64,000 nt of DNA from Streptomyces sp. NBC_00510 (GCA_036013505.1 CP107851.1:8356001-8420000); one strand, 5' to 3'. Positions 16,736 through 25,714 are shown, counted from the first letter of the stretch. Made by a program: numbers and translations. Notes: generated from the sequence alone by a model not told the origin.

Positions 16736-16957
16736 GTCGGGGGGCTGGACATCGTGGTGCTGGCTGGGCTCGGCGGCGGTGAGGTTGCGGACCATGAAGT
16801 GGGCGACGTGCGCCTGGTGACCGAGGTGCCAGCCGATCGCGCTGGAGTCCTCGTGTGGTCGCCAGGTCACCTCGTCTGCCGTCAGGTCCTGCCACAGGCT
16901 GTCGGTGTACGCGCGGGCGCGGTCGTACTGGCGTAGCAGCTCCGTAAGGAGGTTCAT
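16736..16957 (-). pseudogene. N-terminal fragment of a DinB-superfamily protein
   Basis: From ATG at 16957 (AAAGGTGA upstream) the frame reads MNLLTELLRQYDRARAYTDS, WRPHEDSSAIGWHLGHQAHV and AHFMVRNL. This is the first helix pair and metal-binding His region (GWHLGHQAxH) of DinB/maleylpyruvate-isomerase-like proteins. After about 60 residues it runs into the SDR remnant. A full protein has about 150-180 residues. Confidence 0.65.
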
Positions 16958-17149
16958 TGCGGTCACCTTTCGGTGCGCAGGAGGTGGCACAGGGCAAGGA
17001 GTGGGGTGGGGCCGCTGGGCCGGAACCGAGGGTAGCCCCGGCCCGGGGGTAGACGGCCCGGGTGCGGGCGGGCATCCGCTCGGGCTCGCGCGCCGTGGGG
17101 TGCGGTGGTGCCGGGCGCGGTGGGTCAGGGGTTGTCCTGGAGGCGGGTC

Positions 17150-17345
17150 TCGGTCGGCTGCCTTCAAGCAGCGGCAACGGGGCGCCGAAGGCCCTGTCGG
17201 ACCTGGAGCACGTCGTCTGAGCCACGAAACCGTCGCCGCCCTTGATTGCACAGACCACCGTGGGCGCCAGCGCTGTCCGGGACGACGCCGGCGCCCACAG
17301 CCAGTGGGTCAGGGGGCCTTGGGCGGACGCGAGTTCCTCAACCTG
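17150..17345 (-). pseudogene. fragment related to the partner gene of the sigma operon at 23.5-24.4 kb
   Basis: The minus strand contains PLTHWLWAPASSRTALAPTV, closely matching ALTHWLWAPSPSRTAMVPTV in the intact gene at 23540-24358. The nucleotide match spans roughly 60 bases at about 80% identity by eye. Flanking sequence on either side does not match and no start exists. It is a paralogous leftover. Confidence 0.55.
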
Positions 17346-17400
17346 TTGATCAAGATCGTTGAATTCCGGTCTTCGGGTGATCGCGGTGCGAGGCGGTGGG

Positions 17401-18834
17401 TCAGAGGGCGATCGACTTGTGCTCGACGTAGTGGGTGAGGCCGACGGCTCCGAACTCGCGGCCGATGCCGCTGGCCTTGTAGCCGCCGAAGGGGGCGTCG
17501 AAGCCGGCTGGGGCGCCGTTGACGAGGAAGGTGCCGGTGCGGATGCGGCGGGCCACGGCGAGGCCGCGTTCGGCATCGGAGGTCCACACGCCGCCGCTGA
17601 GCCCGTAGGGGGAGTCGTTGGCGATGCGGACGGCGTCGTCTTCGTCGTCGAACGGGATGATGACGAGCACCGGGCCGAAGATCTCCTCCTGGGCGATGCG
17701 CATGGAGTTGTCGACGTCGGCGAAGATGGTGGGCCTGACGTAGTTGCCCTGCTCCAGGCCCTGCGGGGCGCCGAGGCCTCCGAAGACCAGGTGGGCGCCC
17801 TCCTCCAGGCCGGAGCGGATGTAGGAAAGTGCCCGTTCCTTCTGAACGGGGGTGACCAGCGGGCCGACGAAGTTCGCCGGATCCGCCGGATCGCCGACGG
17901 TCACCTTCTCGGCGGCGGCCACGACCGCGGAGACGATCTCTTCGTAACGGCTGCGGGGTGCCAGCAGGCGTGTGTGGGCGGCGCACGACTGCCCGCTGTT
18001 GGTGAAGGCCATGAGAGGCGCGGCCTGCGCGACGGCGTCGAGGTCGGCGTCTTCCAGGACGATCGAGGCGGACTTCCCGCCCAGTTCCAGGCTGACCCGC
18101 TTGAGCTGTTCACCGGCGATCGACGCGATGCGGCGTCCGGCGCCCGTTGAGCCGGTGAAGGCGATCTTGTCGATTCCCGGGTGGGCGACCAGGTACTCAC
18201 TGGTCTTCCGGTCGGCGGGCAGGATGCTGACGACACCCTCGGGGAAACCGGCCTGCGTGAACAACTCGCCCAGCAGCAGGCCGTTGAGCGGCGTCTCGGG
18301 CGCGACCTTGAGGATGACCGTGCAGCCGGCCAGTAGTGCGGGGATCATCTTCACCAGTGCGGATTGGTGCGGGGCGTTCCACGGGATGACCGCGGCCACC
18401 ACGCCGACCGGCTCGCGCCGCACGACGGCCCTGGCCCCGCCGGGGCTGGTGATCTCCTCTTCCCAGGTGAAGGTGTCGCCGGCGCGGAGGTAGGCGGCTG
18501 TCTGTTCGGCGAGCGAAGCCTGCAGGGTGTGTGTGAACCAGGCCGGGGTCCCGTTCTCCGCGGTGATCAGGGCGGCGATCTCTGAGGCGCGGGCGGCGTG
18601 CAGGTCGTTGAACCTGGAGACCAGCGCGGCGCGCTTCTGGGGCGGCAGGGCCGGCCATGGGCCCTCGTCGAATGCCTGGCGTGCGGCGGCGACCGCGGCG
18701 TCGATGTCGGCGGGTGTTGCCTGGGCAGCGCGTCCGACCAGCGTGTGGTCGTGCGGGGAGTGGACCTCGATCGGTTCGTCGGTGGAGGAGGCGACCCAGT
18801 GACCGCCGATGTAGAGCTTCTCGTAATTGATCAT
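17401..18834 (-). CDS. NAD(P)-dependent aldehyde dehydrogenase
   Basis: The product has 477 residues from ATG at 18834 (MINYEKLYIGGHWV), with CAGGA upstream. The catalytic Cys284 lies in NSGQSCAAHTRL, the general base Glu in LELGGKSASIVL, the glycine motif in FTGSTGAGRRI, and the cofactor loop in VIPWNAPHQSAL. It is full length, so it should oxidise an aldehyde to the acid in the cytoplasm. It is divergent from a TetR gene with a shared operator region, so repression by that TetR is likely. Confidence 0.93.
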   Translation of the reverse strand: MINYEKLYIGGHWVASSTDEPIEVHSPHDHTLVGRAAQATPADIDAAVAAARQAFDEGPWPALPPQKRAALVSRFNDLHAARASEIAALITAENGTPAWFTHTLQASLAEQTAAYLRAGDTFTWEEEITSPGGARAVVRREPVGVVAAVIPWNAPHQSALVKMIPALLAGCTVILKVAPETPLNGLLLGELFTQAGFPEGVVSILPADRKTSEYLVAHPGIDKIAFTGSTGAGRRIASIAGEQLKRVSLELGGKSASIVLEDADLDAVAQAAPLMAFTNSGQSCAAHTRLLAPRSRYEEIVSAVVAAAEKVTVGDPADPANFVGPLVTPVQKERALSYIRSGLEEGAHLVFGGLGAPQGLEQGNYVRPTIFADVDNSMRIAQEEIFGPVLVIIPFDDEDDAVRIANDSPYGLSGGVWTSDAERGLAVARRIRTGTFLVNGAPAGFDAPFGGYKASGIGREFGAVGLTHYVEHKSIAL

Positions 18835-18922
18835 GATTTCCTGATGCCTTCTGTCGCGTGCGTCCGCTGGGTGAGGGGCTGGGGGCGCGAACGGTGGGTG
18901 CCCGGGGCTCCGCCCCACGGAA

Positions 18923-18987
18923 TGTAAGTGGTTACCTACATTCGACGGTAGGGCGGACTTCAGCGTTTTGCAAGTGACTGCCTACTT
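18923..18987. promoter_or_regulatory. TetR operator region between aldehyde dehydrogenase and TetR genes
   Basis: TGTAAGTGGTTACCTACA (18923-18940) is an imperfect dyad with TGTA/TACA ends and GT/AC inner matches. A related AAGT-8-ACTT element follows at 18972-18987. The first site is close to the dehydrogenase start and the second just before the TetR ATG, allowing control of both genes. Confidence 0.65.
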
Positions 18988-19002
18988 ACTTACACTGCAC
19001 CC

Positions 19003-19557
19003 ATGGCACGCAACGCAGACGAGACCCGGCGGAAGATCCTGGAGGCCGCCACCGAGGAGTTCGCCCAGTACGGCATCGCCGGCGCCCGGGTGGAGCGCAT
19101 CACCAAGAACGCCGGGGTCAACAACGCCTTGCTGTACCGGTACTTCGGCAGCAAGGTCGACCTGTTCGACAAGGCCTACAGTGACCTGGTCACCGAGATC
19201 GTCGACGCCGTCCCGCTGGACCCCGCCGACCTGCCCGGCTATGTGGGGCGCCTGTTCGACTACTACCAGGACCACCCCCACGTGGTGCGGCTGGCCGCCT
19301 GGCAGCTGCTCGAGCGACCCGAGCACGCCGTGCCGCAGGTCGTCCACGACGCCCAGAGGGAGAAGGCGGAGCGCATCGCGCAGGCCCAGAAGGCCGGTGT
19401 CATCCCCGCCACGCTTCCCGCCGAGGAACTGCGCGACCTCATGGTCCTGCTCTCCGTCAGCAAGACCCCGCTGATGCCCACCATCGCATCCGAGACCGAT
19501 CGCGACCGCCGCCGCGCCACCATCGTCGCCACCGCCGCGGCCATCATCCGCGCCTGA
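19003..19557 (+). CDS. TetR/AcrR-family transcriptional regulator
   Basis: The product has 184 residues. The N-terminal helix-turn-helix is canonical: RRKILEAATEEFAQYGIAGA, VERITKNAGVNNALLYRYFG and SKVDLFDKAY. The C-terminal helices carry ligand-pocket residues (LAAWQLLERPEH). It is divergent from the aldehyde dehydrogenase and followed after 16 bases by an NAD-binding protein, suggesting all three form one aldehyde or xenobiotic response module. Confidence 0.93.
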   Translation: MARNADETRRKILEAATEEFAQYGIAGARVERITKNAGVNNALLYRYFGSKVDLFDKAYSDLVTEIVDAVPLDPADLPGYVGRLFDYYQDHPHVVRLAAWQLLERPEHAVPQVVHDAQREKAERIAQAQKAGVIPATLPAEELRDLMVLLSVSKTPLMPTIASETDRDRRRATIVATAAAIIRA

Positions 19558-19573
19558 CCAGGAGGACCCCTTC

Positions 19574-20239
19574 GTGAACGTCGTCATCTTCGGCGCGTCC
19601 GGCATGGTCGGACATGGTGTGCTGCGCGCGTGCCTGCTGGATCCCGAGGTCGCCCGCATCCTGGTGGTGAACCGCTGCCCGCTCGGCGTCACCCACCCCA
19701 AGCTGCACGAGATCATCCACCACGACTTCGCCGACCTGTCCGGACTGGCCGAGCAACTGACGGACGTGGACGCCTGCTTCTACTGCCTCGGAGTCTCCTC
19801 CACCGGCCGCAGTGAAGCCGAGTACACCCGTATCACGTTCGACTACACCGTGGCCGCGGCGAACACGCTGTCCACCGCCAACCCTGGCCTGACCTTCACC
19901 TACGTCTCCGGCGAAGGCACCGACAGCAGCGAGGACGGCCGCACCATGTGGGCCCGTGTCAAAGGACGCACCGAGAACGCCCTGCTGGCCATGCCGATGG
20001 ACGCCTACATGTTCCGCCCCGGCTACATCCAGCCCCGCCACGGAGCCGTCTCCAAGACCCCCGCATACCGCCTCACCTACGCCCTCACCTCCTGGCTCTA
20101 CCCGCTGCTGCACCGCATCGCGCCGAAGCACACCACGACCACCGATCACCTCGGCCGCGCCATGCTCGCCGTCACCCGCCCCGGCACCTCTGCCCAGCGG
20201 ATCCTCCACAGCCGGGACATCAACCACCTGGGCGCGTAG
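19574..20239 (+). CDS. NAD(P)-binding epimerase/NmrA-like protein
   Basis: The product has 221 residues from GTG at 19574 with GGAGGA eight bases upstream. Rossmann motif: MNVVIFGASGMVGHGVLRAC. DACFYCLGVSSTGRSEAEY and TFTYVSGEGTDSSEDGRTMW resemble small atypical SDRs related to HTATIP2/NmrA. The K in ARVKGRTENALL may be the remaining catalytic Lys. It is transcribed with the TetR gene. The substrate is unknown. Confidence 0.85.
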   Translation: MNVVIFGASGMVGHGVLRACLLDPEVARILVVNRCPLGVTHPKLHEIIHHDFADLSGLAEQLTDVDACFYCLGVSSTGRSEAEYTRITFDYTVAAANTLSTANPGLTFTYVSGEGTDSSEDGRTMWARVKGRTENALLAMPMDAYMFRPGYIQPRHGAVSKTPAYRLTYALTSWLYPLLHRIAPKHTTTTDHLGRAMLAVTRPGTSAQRILHSRDINHLGA

Positions 20240-20434
20240 CGCCGCCGGCGGCATGCGGGCATGCCCTCACCGGCGCCTGGCTGCCGCCTCTCCCTTGGTC
20301 CTGCAGGACGTTCCGATAGGCGGCAGTACCGCCGACGACCGCGGTTGGCCGTGCGGGCGGTGTGGTTCCGCAGGCTCCGGTGCCGATGGCGTTCTTCGGC
20401 ACGACGGTGAGGGTGTGAGGACGTCACGATCCGC

Positions 20435-20920
20435 TCAACCGCTCTGTGCCGCCTGGACGGCGTGGCGCAGCATGGCCTTGAACGAGACGCCTGCGGGATC
20501 ATCACCGAGCGCGATGTGCATCGACTCGGCCTCGGACCGGTTCGACCAGCGGGTGAAGACCGACACCCCGTGGTCAATGGCCAGTCGCTGATCGACCTCG
20601 GTGACGGTCATATCAGCCAGCCGCCCGGAATGTGCTGTGGTCTTCCCCGTGCGCATGTCGGTGACCGAGACCAAGAGATGCCCCGGCAGCAACACGGCAG
20701 CAGTCAGCGTTTCACGCTGTGGGCCGCCCCCGAGCAAGCGCGCGAAGACGCCGGGCCGGCGCCGGGGCACACTGCGGGTTTCCACGCAGGTGATCGCGGC
20801 CGACGCGGCATCACCGAGCAGCTCGGTCTCGGCCACGGCCAGAATCGTCGTACGCGACCGGGAATCCAGATCCTCAACCGTGCAACCGCGGCTCGTGCGG
20901 TCGAACAACTGCTCAGGCAT
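20435..20920 (-). CDS. hypothetical protein, 161 aa
   Basis: It begins MPEQLFDRTSRGCTVEDLDS and is well supported by third-position GC bias. The middle has a beta-rich pattern (TLTAAVLLPGHLLVSVTDMR) and the C-terminus LGDDPAGVSFKAMLRHAV. No family is recognised and there is no signal peptide or membrane helix. It stands alone between oppositely arranged neighbours. Confidence 0.65.
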   Translation of the reverse strand: MPEQLFDRTSRGCTVEDLDSRSRTTILAVAETELLGDAASAAITCVETRSVPRRRPGVFARLLGGGPQRETLTAAVLLPGHLLVSVTDMRTGKTTAHSGRLADMTVTEVDQRLAIDHGVSVFTRWSNRSEAESMHIALGDDPAGVSFKAMLRHAVQAAQSG

Positions 20921-21048
20921 GGGCGCATCGTAGCGGGGCCACCGATGTCCGGCTCTCGGCCCGGCCGACGCTCTCCTTCACCCAGGGCGCTGAGCACCCA
21001 CCTCACATCATGTCGAGTTTGGCACGACGGAGGATGGCCAGGGTCAGG

Positions 21049-21642
21049 TCAGTGCCCGGAGACCACGAGGTGGGCCCTTTCCCAGGGACGGGTCAGGGCC
21101 AGGTAGTGCTCCTCGGCCAGGCGCCAGCGAGACTCCCAGTCGATCGGGCCGTGGTCGTCACCGCGCTCTCGCAGTCGGCGCATGGATTCCTCCCGCGGGG
21201 TGTCAACGTAAACGAGGAGGTCGTAGTGGTCGGCGAGTTCGGGCCGGGCGGTGTACACGCCCTCCACGACGACGATGCCGCAGGCGGAAACACCATGGCT
21301 TTCGTCCGGGGCCGGATCACCGGTCGCCCAGTCGTAGCGCCGGTAGGTGGCATCACGGCCGGATGCGAGTGGGACAAGCACTTCCTCGCGCAGCCGCTGC
21401 CAGTCGAAGTAGCGGTGGTAGCCCTCTTCGGGACCCAGCCCGGCACGCTCCTCCGGGTCCATGGGGCGGTAGAAGTCGTCACCGTGAACCACCGCAGCGC
21501 CGCGCGACTCCGCCAGGGCCGTCGCCAAGGTCGATTTGCCAGAGCCACCCATGCCATCGATCGCGACCAGGAACACTCCTTGGCGGCTTCGGGCGTCGAT
21601 GGCGGCGGCAACCTCTTCAGCACCGATGGAGATCGTCGTCAT
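21049..21642 (-). CDS. uridine-kinase-like P-loop NTPase
   Basis: The product has 197 residues. Walker A GMGGSGKST lies at residues 30-38. VVHGDDFYRPMDPEERAG is the substrate-binding strand of the uridine kinase/phosphoribulokinase group, YFDWQRLREEVLVPL follows, and Walker B-like IVVVEGVYTARPEL is present. The C-terminal RRLRERG lid and DWESRWRLAEEHY are typical. It probably phosphorylates a nucleoside or small molecule in the cytosol. It is monocistronic. Confidence 0.85.
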   Translation of the reverse strand: MTTISIGAEEVAAAIDARSRQGVFLVAIDGMGGSGKSTLATALAESRGAAVVHGDDFYRPMDPEERAGLGPEEGYHRYFDWQRLREEVLVPLASGRDATYRRYDWATGDPAPDESHGVSACGIVVVEGVYTARPELADHYDLLVYVDTPREESMRRLRERGDDHGPIDWESRWRLAEEHYLALTRPWERAHLVVSGH

Positions 21643-21938
21643 AGCGGCATTCTGATCACAGCAGGCGCCTCAAGAGAAGGGCAACGGCTTCGCATCACGA
21701 TCCCGAGGCCGGGGAGCCCGCGCTGCCGCATCACCTGCCGTTCGTTCCACCCTTGACCGTTCGGATCACGCTGCTTTCCAAAGTGCTGATCGGATGCTGC
21801 CACTTCCTGAGGCTGCGACCGGGACGTCGAGGCCCGCTCCGCCTATCGGCGGGGCGTTCAGCGTCGTCTGAAAACCCGTTGCTCCCCGGTTTGCCTGCTT
21901 GGTGGGATGCAGGGGCTTCGACGGCGGGAGGGGACAGC

Positions 21939-22946
21939 TTGGCGGTGTTCGGGTGTGCGGGCTGCGGTGCGGTCCTGACGGAGGCGGTGTCGCAGGTGGC
22001 GTTGCCGATCCACCTGGCCGACACCCACTGGGAGAAGTTGCACCCGCCCCTGCTGGAGGTCGGGTCCTACTCCGTCGACCCTGCGCCGTACGGGCCGCCA
22101 TGGCGGCAATGGGACGAGGTCGGGGCGCGCGAGGCGGCGGAGCGGGGGCGCTTCGCGCCCTACGGTGCGCTGTCCGACGGACCGTCGGGCACCGTCCTGC
22201 TCGCGCCCGGCGACATGCGCGGCACCAGGCTGATCGTCGAGCGGGCCGGGGGCTACTGCATGGGAATCGACGGGAGGGACGGGCCGAACCTTGCCTGCCT
22301 GGGCTGCGATCTGCCGGTCGGAACGAGAATGGACGACTGCGGGTGCTGGCAGGTCGTCCGGCTCGTCCCGCAGGCAGTAGTGCGGCTGCCCGGCCCGCCG
22401 GAGCGGCCGGTCATGGATTGGGCGGAGCTGCTGGCCACCGGCGCGCTGTGGCACCGGCTGAGCAAGTACCGGGACATCCCGGCGGGCGCGGCCCTCGCCC
22501 ACGTGGTGGTGGCCGCCGGGGGCGCGCCGGTCGAGGTGGCGCCCGGGCCGGTGGCCGAGCTCTTCGGCCGGGCACTCGGCGCGCTGCTGCCCGCCGGGGA
22601 CGGTGCGAAGCGGCTGGACCTGGCGGGACCGGGGTTCGGCGAGCCGGCCGCTGACCTGGTGCTGGTGCCGGTACATCCGCAGACCGGAGACATGTGGCAG
22701 CCGCGTGCCGGGGCGGTGCCGGTGCCCATGGATGCCGCGCTCTGGGCCGAGCTCGCCTTCCCTCCACACCGGACCCGGCTGCCGGTGGTCGGCGGACTGC
22801 CGGCAGGGGTGGAGCGGGACGACCCGCTGCCGCCGCATCGGTGGTACCCGTTCCAGCCGTCTAGGGAGGCGTTCCGGTACACGCTGTCGTGGATGCCCGC
22901 CGTCAGGGAACCATGGCTGCGGGCGATCTACGACCGGCGCTGCTGA
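21939..22946 (+). CDS. hypothetical protein with N-terminal Cys-rich motif
   Basis: The product has about 335 residues. The chosen start is TTG at 21939, giving MAVFGCAGCGAVLTEAVSQV, with GGGAGGGG about five bases before it; an in-frame GTG at 21945 is an alternative, and the open frame extends to 21753. CxxC at the N-terminus and CLGC...CGC near residue 120 look like zinc-ribbon ligands. The rest is Pro/Trp-rich, including ALSDGPSGTVLLAPGDMRGT. I know similar actinobacterial proteins only as hypothetical. Confidence 0.7.
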   Translation: MAVFGCAGCGAVLTEAVSQVALPIHLADTHWEKLHPPLLEVGSYSVDPAPYGPPWRQWDEVGAREAAERGRFAPYGALSDGPSGTVLLAPGDMRGTRLIVERAGGYCMGIDGRDGPNLACLGCDLPVGTRMDDCGCWQVVRLVPQAVVRLPGPPERPVMDWAELLATGALWHRLSKYRDIPAGAALAHVVVAAGGAPVEVAPGPVAELFGRALGALLPAGDGAKRLDLAGPGFGEPAADLVLVPVHPQTGDMWQPRAGAVPVPMDAALWAELAFPPHRTRLPVVGGLPAGVERDDPLPPHRWYPFQPSREAFRYTLSWMPAVREPWLRAIYDRRC

Positions 22947-22985
22947 CCCGTCAGGGGCGATGAGGAACTGTACGTTGGGTTCGGC

Positions 22986-23055
22986 GTGGACGGCACCTTG
23001 GTCCCCACCCGCGACCATGTCGTCGCCGAGCAGTCCAAGAACTACCGGTACTCCA
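22986..23055 (+). mobile_element. IS5-family transposase fragment
   Basis: VDGTLVPTRDHVVAEQSKNY then RYST is the first DDE Asp region of IS5-type transposases (DGTLVPxRDHxxAxQSKNYRYSTN). Homology ends within about 23 residues. It abuts the truncated end of the minus-strand gene at 23056-23343, so a decayed insertion probably cut that gene. Confidence 0.6.
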
Positions 23056-23343
23056 CACGGCCCGCGGGAAGACCCACACCCAGGCCCTCCTCCGCCTCGC
23101 CCGCCAGTTCTCTGGGTCTGCGGGTGCCTCGCGCGGCCGGTGCCATCGGTCGAGCTGCGCCCGCGGCAGCTGGGTGACCGCGGCCGCGAACGCGCTGTAC
23201 GCCGAGGCGCGCTCGCCCCGCAGGTAATGCTGCCGCGCACTGTTCTCGGTGTCCCGAGCGGACTGCCGCCGGAACCAGTGCGTCAGGGCCATACCGAGCA
23301 GCGTTCCCCCGACAGCGATCGCAGCTGACAACGCCTGGTCCAT
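23056..23343 (-). pseudogene. truncated membrane-anchored hypothetical protein
   Basis: The start MDQALSAAIAVGGTLLGMAL then THWFRRQSARDTENSARQHY and LRGERASAYSAFAAAVTQLP has one N-terminal membrane helix followed by a helical domain, a common Streptomyces hypothetical family. After about 80 residues the frame degenerates into Arg/Trp-rich sequence where the IS5 fragment lies antisense. Probably non-functional. Confidence 0.55.
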
Positions 23344-23539
23344 ACCCAGGACACCACGCCGTGCCCCGGCTTGCCAGAGCCTTCAACGCCCGTCTTGGGT
23401 CGCTTCCTTGCGGGCCATCTACCACCACCACCGACGCAAGGCCTCAAGGGCGATCCTCGAGCCGACCAGCCGCTCACCAGAAGGCCCATCGGTGGCGACC
23501 GGCCTCCCGCCATGCCTGCCCCGAAGACGCAGGCGCTCG

Positions 23540-24358
23540 TCATGAAGCCGCACAGTCCACGAGCTCGGCCGCGAGTTCCGGGTCGGGCTTGGGGATGGTG
23601 CCGAAGTCCTCATCGGGCTGCGCCTCGAGCCGTTGCACGGCCCTGGTGAGCGAGTTCGACAGCGGTAGGGACGATGCGGGCCGGCACGCGCGGTGGACGA
23701 CATCGACCGTGACCACTGTGGGGACCATCGCCGTCCGGGACGGCGATGGCGCCCAGAGCCAGTGCGTCAGCGCCCGATCGGTCGTCGCCTGCGACCACGC
23801 GGTGTGCGCCAGCGGATCCTCTCCCAGGTGCCGCAACAGAAAGGCCTGCCTGCGCCAGTGCTGCGCGTCGCGTAGTTCGCTGTGCTGCAGATGGTGCAGG
23901 AACAGGCAGTGGGCCGCGGTAGGGGAGTCGGCGCCGGCGGCGAACTGCCACCAGAACTGGGCCGCCTCGTGCCGGTCGGCTAGATACAGCAGGCACGCGA
24001 AGGCGAGTGCGCCGGTGGGCTCGATGGTGGCCCGGTCGTCGACGAGCAGCGCCATGGCGGCGATCGCCTGCGGGTCCCGGACCACCTGTGAGGACAGCAC
24101 GCCCAGTTCGGTGGCGGCCTGCTCGTGCAAGGCGGCCGGCAGGCCGCCGTGTGCGTCGGCCGGGCGGGTGTCGGCGCCGGATGTGGTGCGGATCCACCGG
24201 GCGCGGCTTTCCATCGACTCGGCCCTGTGCCACACCACCCGCCGCGCGATGCGGTCCAACGCCGCCCGCTCATCGAAGTCGGCGTATTCATCGGCCAGGA
24301 CCTTCGCGTCGGCCAGCACGTGCTCGATGCGATCGCTCCGCTTGTTCCCCCGGTTCAT
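23540..24358 (-). CDS. hypothetical partner protein of the upstream sigma factor
   Basis: The product has 272 residues. Its ATG at 24358 shares one base with the sigma-factor stop (TGATG), so it is translationally coupled. It is helical, with RSDRIEHVLADAKVLADEYA at the N-terminus and tetratricopeptide-like pairs such as GALAFACLLYLADRHEAAQF then WWQFAAGADSPTAAHCLFLH. LTHWLWAPSPSRTAMVPTVV near residue 195 is the segment duplicated at 17.2 kb. No membrane helix is seen, so it is not a classical membrane anti-sigma factor; it could be a soluble partner. Confidence 0.75.
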   Translation of the reverse strand: MNRGNKRSDRIEHVLADAKVLADEYADFDERAALDRIARRVVWHRAESMESRARWIRTTSGADTRPADAHGGLPAALHEQAATELGVLSSQVVRDPQAIAAMALLVDDRATIEPTGALAFACLLYLADRHEAAQFWWQFAAGADSPTAAHCLFLHHLQHSELRDAQHWRRQAFLLRHLGEDPLAHTAWSQATTDRALTHWLWAPSPSRTAMVPTVVTVDVVHRACRPASSLPLSNSLTRAVQRLEAQPDEDFGTIPKPDPELAAELVDCAAS

Positions 24359-24939
24359 CAATCCTCCTCGTTCATCTCTTCGGCGCCCCAGTCGATCCCC
24401 AGATCCCTGGCCAGCCGCCGGCGGGCACCGCGCACGTGACTGCGGACCGTCCCGTACGAGACGCCCATCAGTTCGGCGACCTGCCGCATCGGGTAACCGA
24501 GCACGAACCGCAGCACGATCACGTCGTACTGCCGCTCCGGAAGGCGGGCGATCGCCGTGTACAGGCCGAGGCTGGACTCCAGTGCGGCGAAGGTTTTGCG
24601 GCTCTTGCGCCGGATCTGCTCGAACGCGGCGGTCTCCACCAAGGCGGGGGAGCGGCCTTGTATCTCCAGGCGCCGGGCGACCTCTTCCTTCAACGCCGCC
24701 CAGGCGTAGCCATCCACGTTCGGCTGCTGCAGCACGTGCGGCCACACCGTGGCCAGTTGCACGAACACGTCCTCGACGACCTGCTCGGCTTCGGGCCGGC
24801 TGTCCAGCTGCAGGTGCGCGTACCGCAGGTAGGCCTTGTGGTGCAGGCAGTAGAAGGCGGTGAAGGTGTCCGGTAGCACCGCGGTCAGATCGTCGCGCAC
24901 GGCCTGGTCGGCCCACGGATCCGGTTGGTGGCCGCTCAT
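24358..24939 (-). CDS. ECF-type RNA polymerase sigma factor
   Basis: The product has 193 residues. Region 2 is seen as LTAVLPDTFTAFYCLHHKAY and LRYAHLQLDSRPEAEQVVED; region 4 as LPERQYDVIVLRFVLGYPMR and ELMGVSYGTVRSHVRGARRR. Both are intact. The ATG overlaps the stop of the small upstream ORF and its own stop overlaps the next start, giving a tightly coupled three-gene operon. The promoter recognised is probably its own, but no matching promoter pair could be identified. Confidence 0.88.
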   Translation of the reverse strand: MSGHQPDPWADQAVRDDLTAVLPDTFTAFYCLHHKAYLRYAHLQLDSRPEAEQVVEDVFVQLATVWPHVLQQPNVDGYAWAALKEEVARRLEIQGRSPALVETAAFEQIRRKSRKTFAALESSLGLYTAIARLPERQYDVIVLRFVLGYPMRQVAELMGVSYGTVRSHVRGARRRLARDLGIDWGAEEMNEED

Positions 24940-25139
24940 CAGTCGCGCTCCAGCGGCTGCACGTCGGTACCTTCGTTTGAGGCAGCCGCCTCCCCGCGCC
25001 GGTGCTGCGCCGCCAGCTGGGCGGCGCCGACCCGCACCCCGGCACCGAGCAGGCGCGTTCCCAGGGCGCGGATATCTCCCGCGAAGACCCGGAGCGCGAC
25101 CGCTCCCGTCACCACGTGAACAGCCATATCGAGATCCAC
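24939..25139 (-). CDS. small hypothetical protein (66 aa), first gene of the sigma operon
   Basis: GTG at 25139 is preceded by AAAGGA; the frame reads MDLDMAVHVVTGAVALRVFA, then GDIRALGTRLLGAGVRVGAA and a charged C-terminus. Its TGA overlaps the ATG of the sigma gene by one base. Hydrophobic stretches are interrupted by charges and probably do not span the membrane. It could be a short regulator or anti-sigma peptide. Confidence 0.55.
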   Translation of the reverse strand: MDLDMAVHVVTGAVALRVFAGDIRALGTRLLGAGVRVGAAQLAAQHRRGEAAASNEGTDVQPLERD

Positions 25140-25714
25140 TGGCTGGTGTCCTTTCGTCGGCCGATGCAGCCCCCGCCCGGCACCGAGCGCTTTCGCCTTG
25201 CTCCTAGCCAAGCGAACGAGACCCGCAAGTGTGCACGCCCAACCCCACCAATTTCACCGAGCGTGCGCACATGATCACGCGTGCGCCCCCGCTGCGCCCC
25301 CCCGCGCCTGAGGCCCACCCAGAGGCCAGCCATGGACTTGCAGCCCGGTCACATGCCGCCCCTGTGCACTGCTCGCACTTGTGGTCCGGGTCATCCCGTA
25401 GGTGCGAGGTGTGGTGACCAACAGCCCCCTGCTGCAGGTACGGGTCCTCGTTGATGCCCTCACACCGCCCTTGGCAGGCTCCTCGTGATCTTTAGGGCTC
25501 GGCCTGTGCCGCGCTTCTGAGGACACTGCCCGCCCCTGCGCCCTCCTCAGGCCCGTCGTGCCACCTGATGGGAAGCGATGCCCGCCTCGCAAGAACAACG
25601 ACCCCGGCAGCGTGCCGGCCGACCGCGTCAGGGTTCGGGGGCCGAGACGAGCAGGATGCCTCTCCAATGAAGACGCCGCGCCTCCGGGAGAGGCGGTGGC
25701 TGCTACGGCGGTGG
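25140..25714. other. intergenic region, nothing recognised
   Basis: There are about 575 bases. The first 100 bases must hold the promoter of the sigma operon. Open frames here lack start signals and family motifs. Confidence 0.45.
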
